64,000 nt of DNA, from assembly GCA_016765135.1 (NCBI GenBank), contig JAESQN010000015.1, positions 1-64,000 of the forward strand, read 5' to 3'. The notes under the pieces are model-generated. The model was not told where the DNA came from, did not search any database, and was given only the letters and a program-made list of their open reading frames with translations. Shown in pieces: positions 51,908 to 62,021 of this stretch. This stretch comes from Robiginitomaculum sp. GTDB lineage: Bacteria; Pseudomonadota; Alphaproteobacteria; Caulobacterales; Maricaulaceae. Position 1 is the stretch's first letter, and every line of letters starts with the position of its first letter. Position numbers and translations under genes: made by a program.

Positions 51908-54900
51908 TTACTCATCACGTTCTTGTCCCTTGATTAAATCGACCACATCCGGGTCTTCAATTTTGTCGCGTTTTTTGTCGAATATACGGCGCAGGAAGCC
52001 AGGCGTTAGGGCTGAAAGCGGGTTTACGCTGATTTGGATTTGCTTGAATGGGCCTTTGACGGCGTAATTAAGGGCGAATACACCCTCGCCTTTCTTGCCG
52101 ACTATGATGTTGCCCAGTAAAGGTACATCGCCCAAAATCGAATTGACCGTATAGGACGGCACCAGCACACCGCTAAAATCAACATTGCGCTCAGCAACGG
52201 ATATATTGCCCTCTCCGGTTAGGCCCAAAGCCGTGCCGTTCGCCCGCCCATTTCGTACTTTGAGCACACCGTCTCCAAGTGCAAATTGCATCTCAAGTTG
52301 GTCAAATTTCAGACCTGCCCCGCCCAATGTATCCGCCAGTCCCTGCAAGGAGGCCAGTGACAGAATTTGCGTAAATGCTGGAGCTCGCACCAAGGTAAAA
52401 TCGGTCAGCCTCACTTGCCCTAACAACCCGCCCACTTCCCCGCTCGGCGGTAAAACGCCATTGATTTGTAATTCCCCGCCAGTGATAGTATCCAACCCAA
52501 GGAATGTCAGCGCGGCTTTCCCTGCATCGGGAATTTTTACCCGTACATTGCGGCGAGACGTCCCATCACCGCTTTTGATTTCTGCCGTAAACTCGCCTGC
52601 CTGTGTTGTGCCTTGCAAGAGGGCATGGCCAACACTATCACTGGAATAGTCAAATAATGCCTCTGCATTTGTGAGTTGATAGTTTTCTTGCAATGATATT
52701 GTATCCAGTTTAGCCGTGAGCTTTATGGGTGCGTCCAACGCGCTAGATTGGGTTTGGAATGCACGTTTCACCCACGGCCCGATATTGAGATATTTCCCTG
52801 ACAGTGCCAATGACAATACACCGTCATTGGTCGACTTCGCCAAAATTTGTGCGTCAACAAAACCATCAATTTTTGCAATAGGAAAGTCCATTCTCTCCAG
52901 CTTAAAATTCGGGGCCAGGGACGCCGAACCTTCAAAGTGAAGCCCGTCAGATACCAGCTTTATATTCTCCAACACACCGCCGCCGTTTCGCCCAAGGCCA
53001 AGGCGGGCACTGAGCATAGCATCTACGCCTTTTCCCTTGGCCCACAAACTGCCAATATTGAGATCAGCGTCCTTAAAGCTGGCAAAAATATCGGCTTGTT
53101 GTATGGTTAAACCGTCTCCCTCGCCCTTGATAAGGACCGCGATTTTACCGCCGAAATGCCGCCTTAAACCAATGCCAAAGGCATCAAGGTCGTTCCGCTC
53201 TATGACCCCGGACAATGTATATTTGGCGGGCGTGTTAGCAAATAATAACGGCTTTTGCCAATCGAGAACCGTCTGCCACGGGCCTAATTTTATAGGCCCG
53301 GACAAAGCTATTCCCCGTTTGTCTGCCGTTAATGATATGGTGCCTTCATTAAGATTAAGCCCGCCAATACCGACTGGAATATTAACCCCGGTAAACTTAC
53401 CATCCAGCTCATAAATAATACGGTTTTGATCAAAATACACGAGAAGCGGGCGGGTAATATGGATGCTGACATCACCGGACCCGCCTAATGTTTGCGGGTC
53501 TATGTCGTAATTTTTTGAAAATTCAAATGGCGGAAAATTCGTCACCCTGAGCATTTCCGAAACATGACCACTGCCCTTTAAATCAATGGTGAAATCGCCG
53601 CCCATAGGCAATAATACGGGGATGTTAACATGGCCACTTTTAATCCTTAGCCCATCAACTGTACCAGAGTTCAAATAAAAATCCGCGCTGTTACCTCGCA
53701 AAATCCCGTAACCATAAGCGGCTCTAAGCCACGGCATTTTGCTCATATAACGCACTTCTCCTTTGGTGACATCATAACGAAGGCTCAAATTTTCATTGGC
53801 GATGCGCCCGGTTTTTATATCATTTTCGTCCAGTGCTACACGAACTTTAATGTTGGAGGCTTCCCCGGATTGCAGGGAGTTTACGATCCAGTTGCGCGCC
53901 CCCAGCACAAAGCCGTGGGGCCAAAATCCGAGCAGTTGCGCTTTGCTCACGGTGCCGGTAATGACACCATCTGCTGTGATGCCCGTAATTTCACCTTGCT
54001 GGTTACGGCGCATCCCGCCTGATAAATCCGTTTGAAAAGACCCAAAGTCCAGCCTTAATTTATCAAAAACCACATCCCCTGACTTAGCGGTAAATTTACC
54101 AGAAATGTGGCTTGGTTTAATGATCAACGGCCCGTCAAATTTACGTCCAGGATTAAGGCGGGCTGACCCAATATTTATGTTAAAGCCTACGGGTCTTTCC
54201 ATTAGCTTCGAAAAACTGGGACCAGGTAAATCCAAAACGCCATCGGCAATTATATTGAGTGCTTCACTTTCGACCTCCAGGGCCTCAATATTCACCCCAT
54301 TTACCCCATTGGCCTGTTTATTAAAACCTGCCAAGATCAAAGCATGGGAAAAAGGTTTGAAACTGGTTCCGGTTTTGAGCCGCCCCGCTCCAGCAACCAG
54401 ATTTAGTTTTAAGTCTTCCAGTCCGCCCAAAGCCGTTACCTTAATATTGGCATCTAAATCTACCGGAGCTTCCAGCAAACCCACCACCGCCATAGAGCCA
54501 CGCTTGGGTGCAATTTTCACAGGCACCAAATTGTTAATGGCAAGATCAATATCAAAAGTTTGTCGGTCTATGGTTGTTTGTATATCCAGGCTAAAGGGCG
54601 CATCAGGTATCCCGTCCATGACAATCCCGCCAATGGCGTTTAACACTATGTGCTCACCCGAAATATTAAGAGCACCGTCAAGGTCCGTTATGCGCAAATC
54701 AAGCCCGTCAATATGGTCGACTATATACAAATCAGCTTTTGCAACATCAATTTTTTCGATCTGCGCCAATAAACTCATACCAGATGTTTTCTCGCCAGAT
54801 GGTTTCCTGTCTGACCGCCATAACGCTCCTATTTTCTCAACAGTATCCGGCTTGCCCATAGCCACCTGCAACCGGCCATCTTGTTCGCGTATTACGGTAA

Positions 54901-55336
54901 TGGCCCCGCCAACAATATTAAGGCGGACAATATCAGGTGTTGCCAGTAAGTTATTATTGACCCTAAATTGGCCTCGTACATCTTCTATGGTTTGCACAGT
55001 GCCGTCTTCTGCGCGAATGCGAATGTTTTTCGCCCGTATTTCGATCAGGCTTCTATCGTTTATCCAACGAGCGGAGTAGGTTTCTATATCGGTAATTTTA
55101 CCGTCAAATGCCTGGGAAAACCAATTTTCGTAATGGGGTTTTACGAATTGCAAATCCACAGACGGGCGATTCATCAAAACGCCTAATGCGCCCAGCCACA
55201 AGATAGCTAAAGACAAAACCACACTGCCCGCCTCCATCAGGAGACGGCTCGTCCAGTTCAGAGCTTTGGCAAAACCCGAGCCGCGTTTAAGCGGGGGGGG
55301 CTCTATTGCCTTGTCTTGTGAAGTGTTTTCGCTCAT
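51908..55336 (-). CDS. large AsmA/YhdP-like envelope protein
   Basis: This 1142-residue protein has a single N-terminal membrane helix (residues 34-54). A very long beta-rich periplasmic part follows, with the DUF3971-type middle and the AsmA-like C-terminus (DFTLVRAPAFTQILSLASLQGL, GEGNISVAERNVDFSGVLVPSYTVNSILGDVPLLGNII). YhdP/TamB-type proteins bridge the membranes and are thought to carry phospholipids. The start lies 30 bp from the divergent bcp gene, so each promoter must lie within or close to the other gene. Confidence 0.85.
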   Translation of the reverse strand: MSENTSQDKAIEPPPLKRGSGFAKALNWTSRLLMEAGSVVLSLAILWLGALGVLMNRPSVDLQFVKPHYENWFSQAFDGKITDIETYSARWINDRSLIEIRAKNIRIRAEDGTVQTIEDVRGQFRVNNNLLATPDIVRLNIVGGAITVIREQDGRLQVAMGKPDTVEKIGALWRSDRKPSGEKTSGMSLLAQIEKIDVAKADLYIVDHIDGLDLRITDLDGALNISGEHIVLNAIGGIVMDGIPDAPFSLDIQTTIDRQTFDIDLAINNLVPVKIAPKRGSMAVVGLLEAPVDLDANIKVTALGGLEDLKLNLVAGAGRLKTGTSFKPFSHALILAGFNKQANGVNGVNIEALEVESEALNIIADGVLDLPGPSFSKLMERPVGFNINIGSARLNPGRKFDGPLIIKPSHISGKFTAKSGDVVFDKLRLDFGSFQTDLSGGMRRNQQGEITGITADGVITGTVSKAQLLGFWPHGFVLGARNWIVNSLQSGEASNIKVRVALDENDIKTGRIANENLSLRYDVTKGEVRYMSKMPWLRAAYGYGILRGNSADFYLNSGTVDGLRIKSGHVNIPVLLPMGGDFTIDLKGSGHVSEMLRVTNFPPFEFSKNYDIDPQTLGGSGDVSIHITRPLLVYFDQNRIIYELDGKFTGVNIPVGIGGLNLNEGTISLTADKRGIALSGPIKLGPWQTVLDWQKPLLFANTPAKYTLSGVIERNDLDAFGIGLRRHFGGKIAVLIKGEGDGLTIQQADIFASFKDADLNIGSLWAKGKGVDAMLSARLGLGRNGGGVLENIKLVSDGLHFEGSASLAPNFKLERMDFPIAKIDGFVDAQILAKSTNDGVLSLALSGKYLNIGPWVKRAFQTQSSALDAPIKLTAKLDTISLQENYQLTNAEALFDYSSDSVGHALLQGTTQAGEFTAEIKSGDGTSRRNVRVKIPDAGKAALTFLGLDTITGGELQINGVLPPSGEVGGLLGQVRLTDFTLVRAPAFTQILSLASLQGLADTLGGAGLKFDQLEMQFALGDGVLKVRNGRANGTALGLTGEGNISVAERNVDFSGVLVPSYTVNSILGDVPLLGNIIVGKKGEGVFALNYAVKGPFKQIQISVNPLSALTPGFLRRIFDKKRDKIEDPDVVDLIKGQERDE

Positions 55337-55366
55337 ATGTCCGCCATTAAATTTATGGAGGATGTA

Positions 55367-55843
55367 ATGAGTGGTCGAGATTTGAATATAGGTAGCATGG
55401 CACCGGACTTCACCTTGCCAACAAATGGCGGTGAGGAAATAACATTATCAAGTTTACGCGGTAACATGGTTGTCCTGTATTTCTATCCCAAAGACATGAC
55501 GCCGGGATGTACGACCCAGGCTATATCGTTTAGTGCTATGAAAAAAGACTTTGATGCACTTGGAGTGAAAATAATTGGTATGTCTAAAGATTCTGTCACC
55601 CGCCATGATAAATTCATAGCCAAGCATGAACTGAATTTCACCTTGGCGTCTGATGTGGACGGGGAAACCATAGAAGCTTATGGCGCATGGGTATTGAAAA
55701 AGCTCTATGGCCGTGAATATATGGGCATAGAACGTTCAACATTCTTGATCGGTGCAGACGGTAAAATTCTGCACATATGGCGGAAAGTGCGGGTCAAGGC
55801 CCATGTTGAAGCGGTTTTGGCCACCGCTAAATCTGCCAACTAG
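55367..55843 (+). CDS. bcp: peroxiredoxin, Bcp/PrxQ family, 1-Cys form
   Basis: I chose ATG 55367 because GGAGG lies about six bases before it and it gives the normal length of 158; an upstream ATG at 55337 is unlikely. The thioredoxin-fold peroxidase has peroxidatic Cys48 in YPKDMTPGCTTQ. The resolving Cys, usually five residues later, is replaced (AISFS), and no other cysteine exists. It must therefore work as a 1-Cys enzyme with an outside thiol. Confidence 0.92.
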   Translation: MSGRDLNIGSMAPDFTLPTNGGEEITLSSLRGNMVVLYFYPKDMTPGCTTQAISFSAMKKDFDALGVKIIGMSKDSVTRHDKFIAKHELNFTLASDVDGETIEAYGAWVLKKLYGREYMGIERSTFLIGADGKILHIWRKVRVKAHVEAVLATAKSAN

Positions 55844-55847
55844 AAAT

Positions 55848-56643
55848 ATGTCCATACAACAAATGGCCATAGACGTTTTGCGAGCTGCATCCGTGCCCGC
55901 AAAAATCAACACTGCTCATAAGCTGGCTGTATATTGGCGCCAAGCGGGTGACGATACGGTAAACTACGGCGATCTAACCATAAATTTATCTCCGGGCCGA
56001 CCGCAATCCCCAGAATTAGTGGCCCCCAAGGATGTCAAACGCAGGCGACTTGGTAGTCCACAGGGCCGCGCCGCTTTGCTCCATGCTATTGCCCATATAG
56101 AGTTTAATGCCATAGACTTGGCCGCTGATATGGTTGCCCGCTTTGGCGGTGATAAACGTATTGCGGAGAGCGAACGCAAGGCTTTTATCACGGACTGGGT
56201 GCAGGTGTGCGACGACGAAGCCCGCCACTTCACGATGATCCAAAACCGCTTGTCAGAACTGGGCAGTTATTACGGCCTTGCCTGCCCACGGCGGGCTTTG
56301 GCAAGCCGCACAAGCCACGTCCCATGACCTGGCAGCTCGCCTCGTGGTCGCCCCTATGGTGTTGGAAGCACGGGGGCTGGATGTCACACCCGGCATGATC
56401 AAAAAACTGGTCAGTGTCAACGATCCCGAAAGCGCCGCTATATTGGAGGTGATTTACCGGGAGGAAATAGCTCATGTTGCTGCTGGAACCCGCTGGTTTT
56501 ACCATATTTGCCATAGGGAAAACCACAACCCGGATATATATTTCCAATCCTTGGTGGAAACCTATTACAAGGGGGGATTAAAGCCGCCATTTAACACAAA
56601 AGCCCGCGAATTGGCAGGCATGCCCGCCTCGCTCTATCAGTGA
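55848..56643 (+). pseudogene. DUF455 ferritin-like protein, frameshifted
   Basis: The first frame (from ATG 55848, MSIQQMAIDVLRAA) matches DUF455 up to LSELGSYYG. It then runs into a short wrong tail that stops at 56327. The second frame resumes at about 56276 with PAHGGLWQAAQATSHDLAARL and continues to the normal end at 56643. One base too many in GGCCTTGCC near 56275 explains it. Iron ligands typical of the ferritin-like fold are seen on both sides (HIEFNAIDLA, DEARHF; YREEIAHVAAG). It is a real recent frameshift or a sequence error. A 20-bp tandem duplication spans the stop. Confidence 0.85.
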
Positions 56644-56775
56644 ACCCCTCGCTCTATCAATAAACATGGTCTGAACATTAAATATTCATATATTTTTAAA
56701 TTAAAGAACATTTTTTTCTTGAAAGCTTGTTAAAACTTCTATCCTATAGTAAAGACCACCAAACGTCGGGGATAC

Positions 56776-58002
56776 ATGTTAGACATATCACGAGACAACA
56801 TACGCGAGCGCGTTTTAAAGACGTTCCCGGAGCGCCAGTTCATTCACAGAACAGGCGGTCAGGTGAACTATTTTATCTTGTCTACCCGGGCGCAAATTAT
56901 CATGGCTATGGCGGGTTCGTTTCTAGCATTGTGGTTCTTGTTCACGTTTTTTACGGTCTTGTGGGGGCAAAGTCCGCTTCGTTCATCTTCGAAAGAATTG
57001 ATGGTGCAAAAAGCGGAATATGAGCGTTATCTTGTAGATCTTGAGGCCCAGGAAAAAGATGCCCGCACGCTCCTGGTTGAGCAACAAGAACAATTTGAAC
57101 TTGCGGCAAAGCATTTTGAAGACAAACATAACACAATCGTCGCCATGATTACCAAGGGCGGCATTGTGCCCACTGCCGAAGAGTTGAACCCGACCAAATA
57201 CGCGTCCAGTGAAATTTTGATGTCCCCGATGGTTGACGATATAATACCAAGAGAAGCGCGGGTGAAATTTGGCCAACAGATAAATATGGCGACCGGAACA
57301 GTTATTGACGCGTCACTTGTTAATCTTGAGCTGGACCAAAACAAAATTCTGCATCAAGGCGAGCGTAAAATTCAGGACAAGATTGAAAAATCTCGGGCCG
57401 TATTAAGGTCAACAGGTTTGTCACTTGAAGCCATTCTTAAAAACGGCACAGGCGGGATGGGCGGGCCTTTGATCGAGATTAGCGGGAAAAAATCCGCAAT
57501 AAATGCCGTAAACACAAGTGTGTTTTTGCCCCGCCTTGACAGCATAAAGGCCCGCGCAACAGAATCAGAAGCTTTGGAAGCTGCATTAAAATCCGTCCCT
57601 TTAGCGCACCCTATTGATGCAGAAAATTATCTCACTTCACCTTACGGGCAACGCAAAGACCCGTTTACAAAGCGTCCGACCATGCACAGCGGTATGGATA
57701 TGGCTTCTTACCGCCTTGCGCCAATCGTAGCCACGGCTGATGCCAAGGTCAAATTTTCCGGGCGGCGCTCTGGTTACGGGCGTGTGGTGGAACTTGATCA
57801 CGGGCATGGTTTTATCACCCGCTATGCCCATCTGGCAAAAACCTATGTCAAGCGAGGACAAATAGTGGAAAAAGGTGAGAAAATCGCTGGCATGGGATCA
57901 TCCGGGCGCTCAACATCTACCCATTTACACTATGAAATTATCTTCGAGAACCGCACCTACAACCCCAAGAAATTCATGAAAGCCGGCCAATATGTTCAGT
58001 AA
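56776..58002 (+). CDS. M23 peptidoglycan endopeptidase, LmdC-like
   Basis: This 408-residue protein has a cytoplasmic start, one membrane helix (about residues 40-62), a coiled coil (residues 75-120) and a C-terminal LytM/M23 domain. The zinc ligands are in MHSGMDMAS (HxxxD) and THLHYEI (HxH). It overlaps the bactofilin gene by 11 bp. The same pair in Hyphomonas neptunium (LmdC-BacA) controls stalk and bud shape; here that role is inferred from the pairing. Confidence 0.88.
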   Translation: MLDISRDNIRERVLKTFPERQFIHRTGGQVNYFILSTRAQIIMAMAGSFLALWFLFTFFTVLWGQSPLRSSSKELMVQKAEYERYLVDLEAQEKDARTLLVEQQEQFELAAKHFEDKHNTIVAMITKGGIVPTAEELNPTKYASSEILMSPMVDDIIPREARVKFGQQINMATGTVIDASLVNLELDQNKILHQGERKIQDKIEKSRAVLRSTGLSLEAILKNGTGGMGGPLIEISGKKSAINAVNTSVFLPRLDSIKARATESEALEAALKSVPLAHPIDAENYLTSPYGQRKDPFTKRPTMHSGMDMASYRLAPIVATADAKVKFSGRRSGYGRVVELDHGHGFITRYAHLAKTYVKRGQIVEKGEKIAGMGSSGRSTSTHLHYEIIFENRTYNPKKFMKAGQYVQ

Positions 58003-58447
58003 AAACCAATCGTCGTCCAATTCACCATCCCCTAAATCAAGTGAAGCCGGTAAAAAGCCCGGTGTACCTTCCCGGGCAAAAGCCCCCTCCAGCACACCGT
58101 CTATTCTAAGCCGTGATCTTGTCGTCACCGGTGAAATCAGTACAGACGGCGATGTGCAAATCGAGGGGCGGCTAGAAGGCAATATTAAAGCCACAACACT
58201 TACTGTAGGCGAGCAGGGCGCTGTAAACGGTAAAATCATAGCCGGTACTGTGCTTATACGCGGAAAAGTGACCGGAAAAATCACCGCCAGTACCATAGAA
58301 ATGGCTGAAACGGCGAATGTTATGGCAGATTTGGTGCAAGATCATCTGACCATTGCCAACGGCGCATTTTTTGACGGTAAGTGTAGCCGTAAAACGAAAC
58401 CGACAGGCACGGCACCTACATCTTCTCCAGCCTCTAAAGCCAAATAA
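57992..58447 (+). CDS. bacA: bactofilin
   Basis: This 151-residue cytoskeletal protein has a Ser/Pro/Lys-rich N-terminal tail (1-45) that may contact the membrane. The right-handed beta-helix core of short repeats follows (DVQIEGRLEGNIKATTL, GTVLIRGKVTGKITASTI), with a short tail. Bactofilins polymerise without nucleotide and recruit cell-wall enzymes, here most likely the M23 peptidase encoded just upstream. Confidence 0.92.
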   Translation: MFSKNQSSSNSPSPKSSEAGKKPGVPSRAKAPSSTPSILSRDLVVTGEISTDGDVQIEGRLEGNIKATTLTVGEQGAVNGKIIAGTVLIRGKVTGKITASTIEMAETANVMADLVQDHLTIANGAFFDGKCSRKTKPTGTAPTSSPASKAK

Positions 58448-58481
58448 GCGGCTTACTACCCGCAGTTTGGGTGGTGCAAAA

Positions 58482-59678
58482 TTAAGTCAAAAATTGTTTG
58501 ATATTGCGGGCGGCTTGGCGAATTCGTTGCTCGTTTTCTACTACGGCCATGCGCACATAGCCCTCACCATTTGCACCAAACCCTATACCTGGGGAGACCG
58601 CAACGCTTGCCTCTGTCATCAAGCGTTTTGAAAATTCCAAGGATCCCATGCTTGCAAAAGCAGGCGGTAATTTAGCCCAAACAAACATGGACGCATCGGG
58701 CGGGGTGATGTCCCAACCTGCGCGGCCAAAGCTTTCGACCAGGACATCACGGCGGGCTTTGTAAATATTACGAGCATCATCAACGCAATCTTGCGGCCCG
58801 TCCAGCGCCGCACAGGCCGCTACCTGAATAGGGGTGAAGGCACCATAATCAAGATAGGACTTGACCCTGGCCAAGGCGGCAATCAGGCGTTTGGAGCCTA
58901 CGGCAAAACCCATGCGCCAACCGGCCATGGAATATGTCTTGGAGAGTGAAATCGTCTCCACGGCAATGTCCCGCGCCCCCTCTATTTGGAAAATAGACGG
59001 CGGCGGATTGGTAAAGTATATTTCCGAATAGGCGAGGTCTGACAGCACTAAAATATTGTGCCGCTTGGCGATTTGGACGATTTCGCGGTAAAAATCCAGA
59101 TCAGCCACATGGCCCGTTGGGTTGGACGGGAAGCACACCACTATGGCCAATGGCGGTTTCGCGGCGCTGGCCAATGCGGATTTAATCCCCGCGAGATATT
59201 CATCAGCCGTGATGGCGGGGATAGCCTGTATTTCCGCTCCCGCAATGATAAACCCGTAAGCATGGAGCGGGTAGGACGGATCCGGCGCATAGATAATATC
59301 GCCCGGCGCTGTGATGGCTTGCGCCAGATTAGCAAACCCTTCCTTGGAGCCAATTGTGGTAATGATCTCGCTCTCAGGATCAAGGCTCACATCAAAGCGG
59401 CGTTGGTAATAACGTGCACAAGCCTGGCGCAATCCCAAAATGCCTCTGGACACCGAATACCCCGTCGTGTTTGGCTTTCTAACCGTCTCGATCAATTTAT
59501 CAATGACATGGGGCGGCGTTGGCAGGTCAGGATTGCCAAAGCCAAAATCAATAATGTCGGCCCCCTCGGCGCGCAGTTTCGCTTTCAGTGTATTGACCTC
59601 TTGAAACACATAAGGTGGCAATTTTTTGATTCGGTAAAAATCGTCAGGCCGGGTTTTCGGCGAGGTTATCTTGGTCAT
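58482..59678 (-). CDS. PLP aminotransferase, AlaC-like
   Basis: This class I/II aminotransferase has 398 residues. IIDFGFGNPDLPTPPHVI is near residue 40. The PLP-stacking DPSYPLHAYG and CFPSNPTGHVADLDFY follow, and the Schiff-base lysine is in SLSKTYSMAGWRMGF (about 236). It best fits the AlaC/DapL-like alanine or glutamate-pyruvate transaminases. The exact substrate is uncertain. It stands alone on the minus strand; the 259-bp gap upstream shows no gene. Confidence 0.88.
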   Translation of the reverse strand: MTKITSPKTRPDDFYRIKKLPPYVFQEVNTLKAKLRAEGADIIDFGFGNPDLPTPPHVIDKLIETVRKPNTTGYSVSRGILGLRQACARYYQRRFDVSLDPESEIITTIGSKEGFANLAQAITAPGDIIYAPDPSYPLHAYGFIIAGAEIQAIPAITADEYLAGIKSALASAAKPPLAIVVCFPSNPTGHVADLDFYREIVQIAKRHNILVLSDLAYSEIYFTNPPPSIFQIEGARDIAVETISLSKTYSMAGWRMGFAVGSKRLIAALARVKSYLDYGAFTPIQVAACAALDGPQDCVDDARNIYKARRDVLVESFGRAGWDITPPDASMFVWAKLPPAFASMGSLEFSKRLMTEASVAVSPGIGFGANGEGYVRMAVVENEQRIRQAARNIKQFLT

Positions 59679-59937
59679 TTAGCTCTCATTTATTTCGTCT
59701 GGTTTTGTCATGGTTCTGCGTATTCATGCCTATACCAAGTCTATTATTTTATAAACTAAGAAATCCCTAATTCACTATAGTCTGGGTCCCGGGCTTCGAA
59801 CAAATATGTGTAAAGCTTGCTTTTAAAGGGTAATATTGGGGGACAGCCTCCATATTTTCACTTAGACTGCGAAAATATTTGAGTGTATGAGAGCCTGCCT
59901 GGTGTAGGCGGTTGCTAAGTTTTGGGGACAAGGAAAT

Positions 59938-60789
59938 ATGCTGAAAAGTGAAAGTTTGCGCCTTGGTTTTGGCTGTTCTGGTGTTCTTGGCAAACGCTGG
60001 TTTTCTGAGGAAAAATGCGCAACAATCCTGCGAGCGGCCATAGACGCCGGTATCGTGCATTTTGACACTGCCGGGTTTTACGGCGAAGCCGAGCAGCGTT
60101 TAGGCCGTGTACTCAAAGACGTCCCTGCTGATAATGTATTTATTAGTTCAAAGACGGGAACCCGTTTTGATGCCAGTTCTAATAAAAGAGGCCGCGTAGT
60201 AAAGAATTTCTCACAAAACGCTATCATTGCGGATGTCGAAGCGAGCCTTAAGCGTTTGCACCGTGAACGCCTGGATATTCTTTATCTGCACGGGCCCGAC
60301 ACCGATCAAATTGCCGCAAGCGAGCAGGTTTTTTCCAAACTAAAAGCGCAAGGTAAAATTCGCTACGCAGGGGTATGCGGTCACGGCAAGTATCTGGATA
60401 TGGCGGCAGGCGTGCCCTATATCGATGTGGTGATGGGGAAGTATAATATTCTTAACCAAGCCCATGAGACGGTATTTGCCAAGGCGAAAAAAAACGGAAA
60501 AACCGTCGTCTCAATCGCGCCCCTCATGGGCGGCTTATACCGCAAAGGGCTGTTTTTACCGACGACACGGAGCCAATTTTGGTATTTGGCCAGGGCGCTG
60601 GCCAGGAACAGATCTGATTTATGGCAGGCACATACTAGATTGAACATGCCAAAGGGGCCGGGGCAGAGCCAGGCTGGTCAGGCTTTGGAGTTTGTATTTG
60701 AAAATAAAAATATTGATATAGCTCTGACAACAACGACCCGGGAAGATCATTTGCAAGCCTCAATCGCTATTGCGCAACAAACCCCATAA
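59938..60789 (+). CDS. aldo/keto reductase
   Basis: This 283-residue TIM-barrel oxidoreductase has the catalytic set Asp/Tyr in HFDTAGFYGEAEQRLG, Lys in ISSKTGTR and His in LYLHGPD, with NADPH-binding residues near the end. It lacks a family-specific marker I can name. It stands alone, between the aminotransferase and the rplS-trmD unit. GGGGAC lies upstream of the ATG. Confidence 0.88.
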   Translation: MLKSESLRLGFGCSGVLGKRWFSEEKCATILRAAIDAGIVHFDTAGFYGEAEQRLGRVLKDVPADNVFISSKTGTRFDASSNKRGRVVKNFSQNAIIADVEASLKRLHRERLDILYLHGPDTDQIAASEQVFSKLKAQGKIRYAGVCGHGKYLDMAAGVPYIDVVMGKYNILNQAHETVFAKAKKNGKTVVSIAPLMGGLYRKGLFLPTTRSQFWYLARALARNRSDLWQAHTRLNMPKGPGQSQAGQALEFVFENKNIDIALTTTTREDHLQASIAIAQQTP

Positions 60790-60815
60790 CCTCTACACTT
60801 CCTTAGCCCAAATAA

Positions 60816-60843
60816 AAACGGGCTCCCATTGGGGAACCCGTTT
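60816..60843 (-). terminator. intrinsic terminator of trmD-rplS operon
   Basis: AAACGGG/CCCGTTT plus an inner TCCC/GGGA stem around ATTG forms a strong hairpin. On the minus strand it is followed by TTTTTATTT, 35 bp after the rplS stop. It may also end the convergent aldo/keto reductase transcript. Confidence 0.85.
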
Positions 60844-60877
60844 ATGCCTACTATTCTACCAAAGCAGAACGATAGTT

Positions 60878-61276
60878 TTATTTTTTCTTACCGCGTGTTT
60901 GGTCGATACCGCGTCCGGTTACGCGCTCGGCGATACGGGCTGATTTACCACGGAGTTCGCGCAGATAATAAAGCTTGGCGCGGCGTACCTTGCCTTTGCG
61001 TTTGATCTCGATGCTGTCCACCAGAGGTGAATAGATCGGGAATACCCGCTCCACTCCCTCATTGTAGGAAATTTTGCGCATGGTGAAGCTCTCGTTGAGG
61101 CCGGAACCATTGATGGCAATACACACACCTTCAAAAGCCTGTAGACGCTCGCGTGTGCCTTCTTTAATTTTGACCTGTACCACAAGCGTATCACCAGCGG
61201 AAAATTCCGGAATGGTTTTACCATTATCCAGAAGCCGTGCTTCTTCTTTTTTGTTTAGTTTTTCAATAATGTTCAT
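60878..61276 (-). CDS. rplS: 50S ribosomal protein L19
   Basis: This 132-residue protein has the L19 pattern [32 protein letters not shown] and [18 protein letters not shown]. It sits at the 30S-50S interface. It starts one base after the trmD stop, in the usual trmD-rplS order; rimM and rpsP are not adjacent in this window. Confidence 0.97.
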   Translation of the reverse strand: MNIIEKLNKKEEARLLDNGKTIPEFSAGDTLVVQVKIKEGTRERLQAFEGVCIAINGSGLNESFTMRKISYNEGVERVFPIYSPLVDSIEIKRKGKVRRAKLYYLRELRGKSARIAERVTGRGIDQTRGKKK

Positions 61277-61277
61277 C

Positions 61278-62021
61278 TTACTTCTCCTTGATACCCTTTG
61301 TGTAGCTTTGCCACAAATCCGGGCGTCGTTCCTTTGTTATCTTTTCCATCTCGGCCCGGCGCCATTCGCGAATACGCTTATGGTTGCCTGACAATAAAAC
61401 TTCCGGGATTTTTCGGCCTTCCCATTCACGCGGTTTGGCGTAAAGTGGATATTCCAAAAGCCCGTCTTCAAAACTCTCTTCTTCGGACGACGTATCACTA
61501 CCGAGAACTCCCGGTAATAACCGCACACATGCTTCGATCAGCATCTGCGCCGCCGCCTCACCGCCTGCCAGGACAAAATCCCCGATACAGACCTCTTCCA
61601 TGTCCCGCGCCTTGATAACCCGTTCGTCCAGGCCTTCAAAGCGTCCGCAAAACACAATTACACCCGGCCCGCTCGCCAGCTCCTTGACCCGTTTTTGGGT
61701 GAGGGGCCGCCCACGCGGTGTCAGGTATATCAGCGGTCGCGGATCATCAGAATCACCCAACTTTCGCGCCACACTGTCTATTGCTCTTGCACTCACTTCG
61801 GGGGTCAGAACCATGCCCGGCCCGCCGCCGCTTGGACTCGCGTCAACAGAACGGTGCTTATTATAGGAAAAATCACGTATGTCTATAGCCTCAAGCGCCC
61901 ATTTTTCATCTTTTAACGCGCTACCAATCACAGAACACCCCAAAACCCCCGGAAATACATCCGGAAACAAGGTGAGCACACTGGCCGTCCAAGGGTGAGG
62001 GTTGATTTTTGGTGCGCTCAT
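61278..62021 (-). CDS. trmD: tRNA (guanine37-N1)-methyltransferase
   Basis: This SPOUT-class enzyme makes m1G37 and so prevents frameshifts. I chose ATG 62021 (MSAPKINPH), just before [17 protein letters not shown]; the frame stays open upstream without a good ribosome site. The knot motifs are [28 protein letters not shown] and the loop [21 protein letters not shown] is near the C-terminus. Length is about 247. Confidence 0.94.
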   Translation of the reverse strand: MSAPKINPHPWTASVLTLFPDVFPGVLGCSVIGSALKDEKWALEAIDIRDFSYNKHRSVDASPSGGGPGMVLTPEVSARAIDSVARKLGDSDDPRPLIYLTPRGRPLTQKRVKELASGPGVIVFCGRFEGLDERVIKARDMEEVCIGDFVLAGGEAAAQMLIEACVRLLPGVLGSDTSSEEESFEDGLLEYPLYAKPREWEGRKIPEVLLSGNHKRIREWRRAEMEKITKERRPDLWQSYTKGIKEK

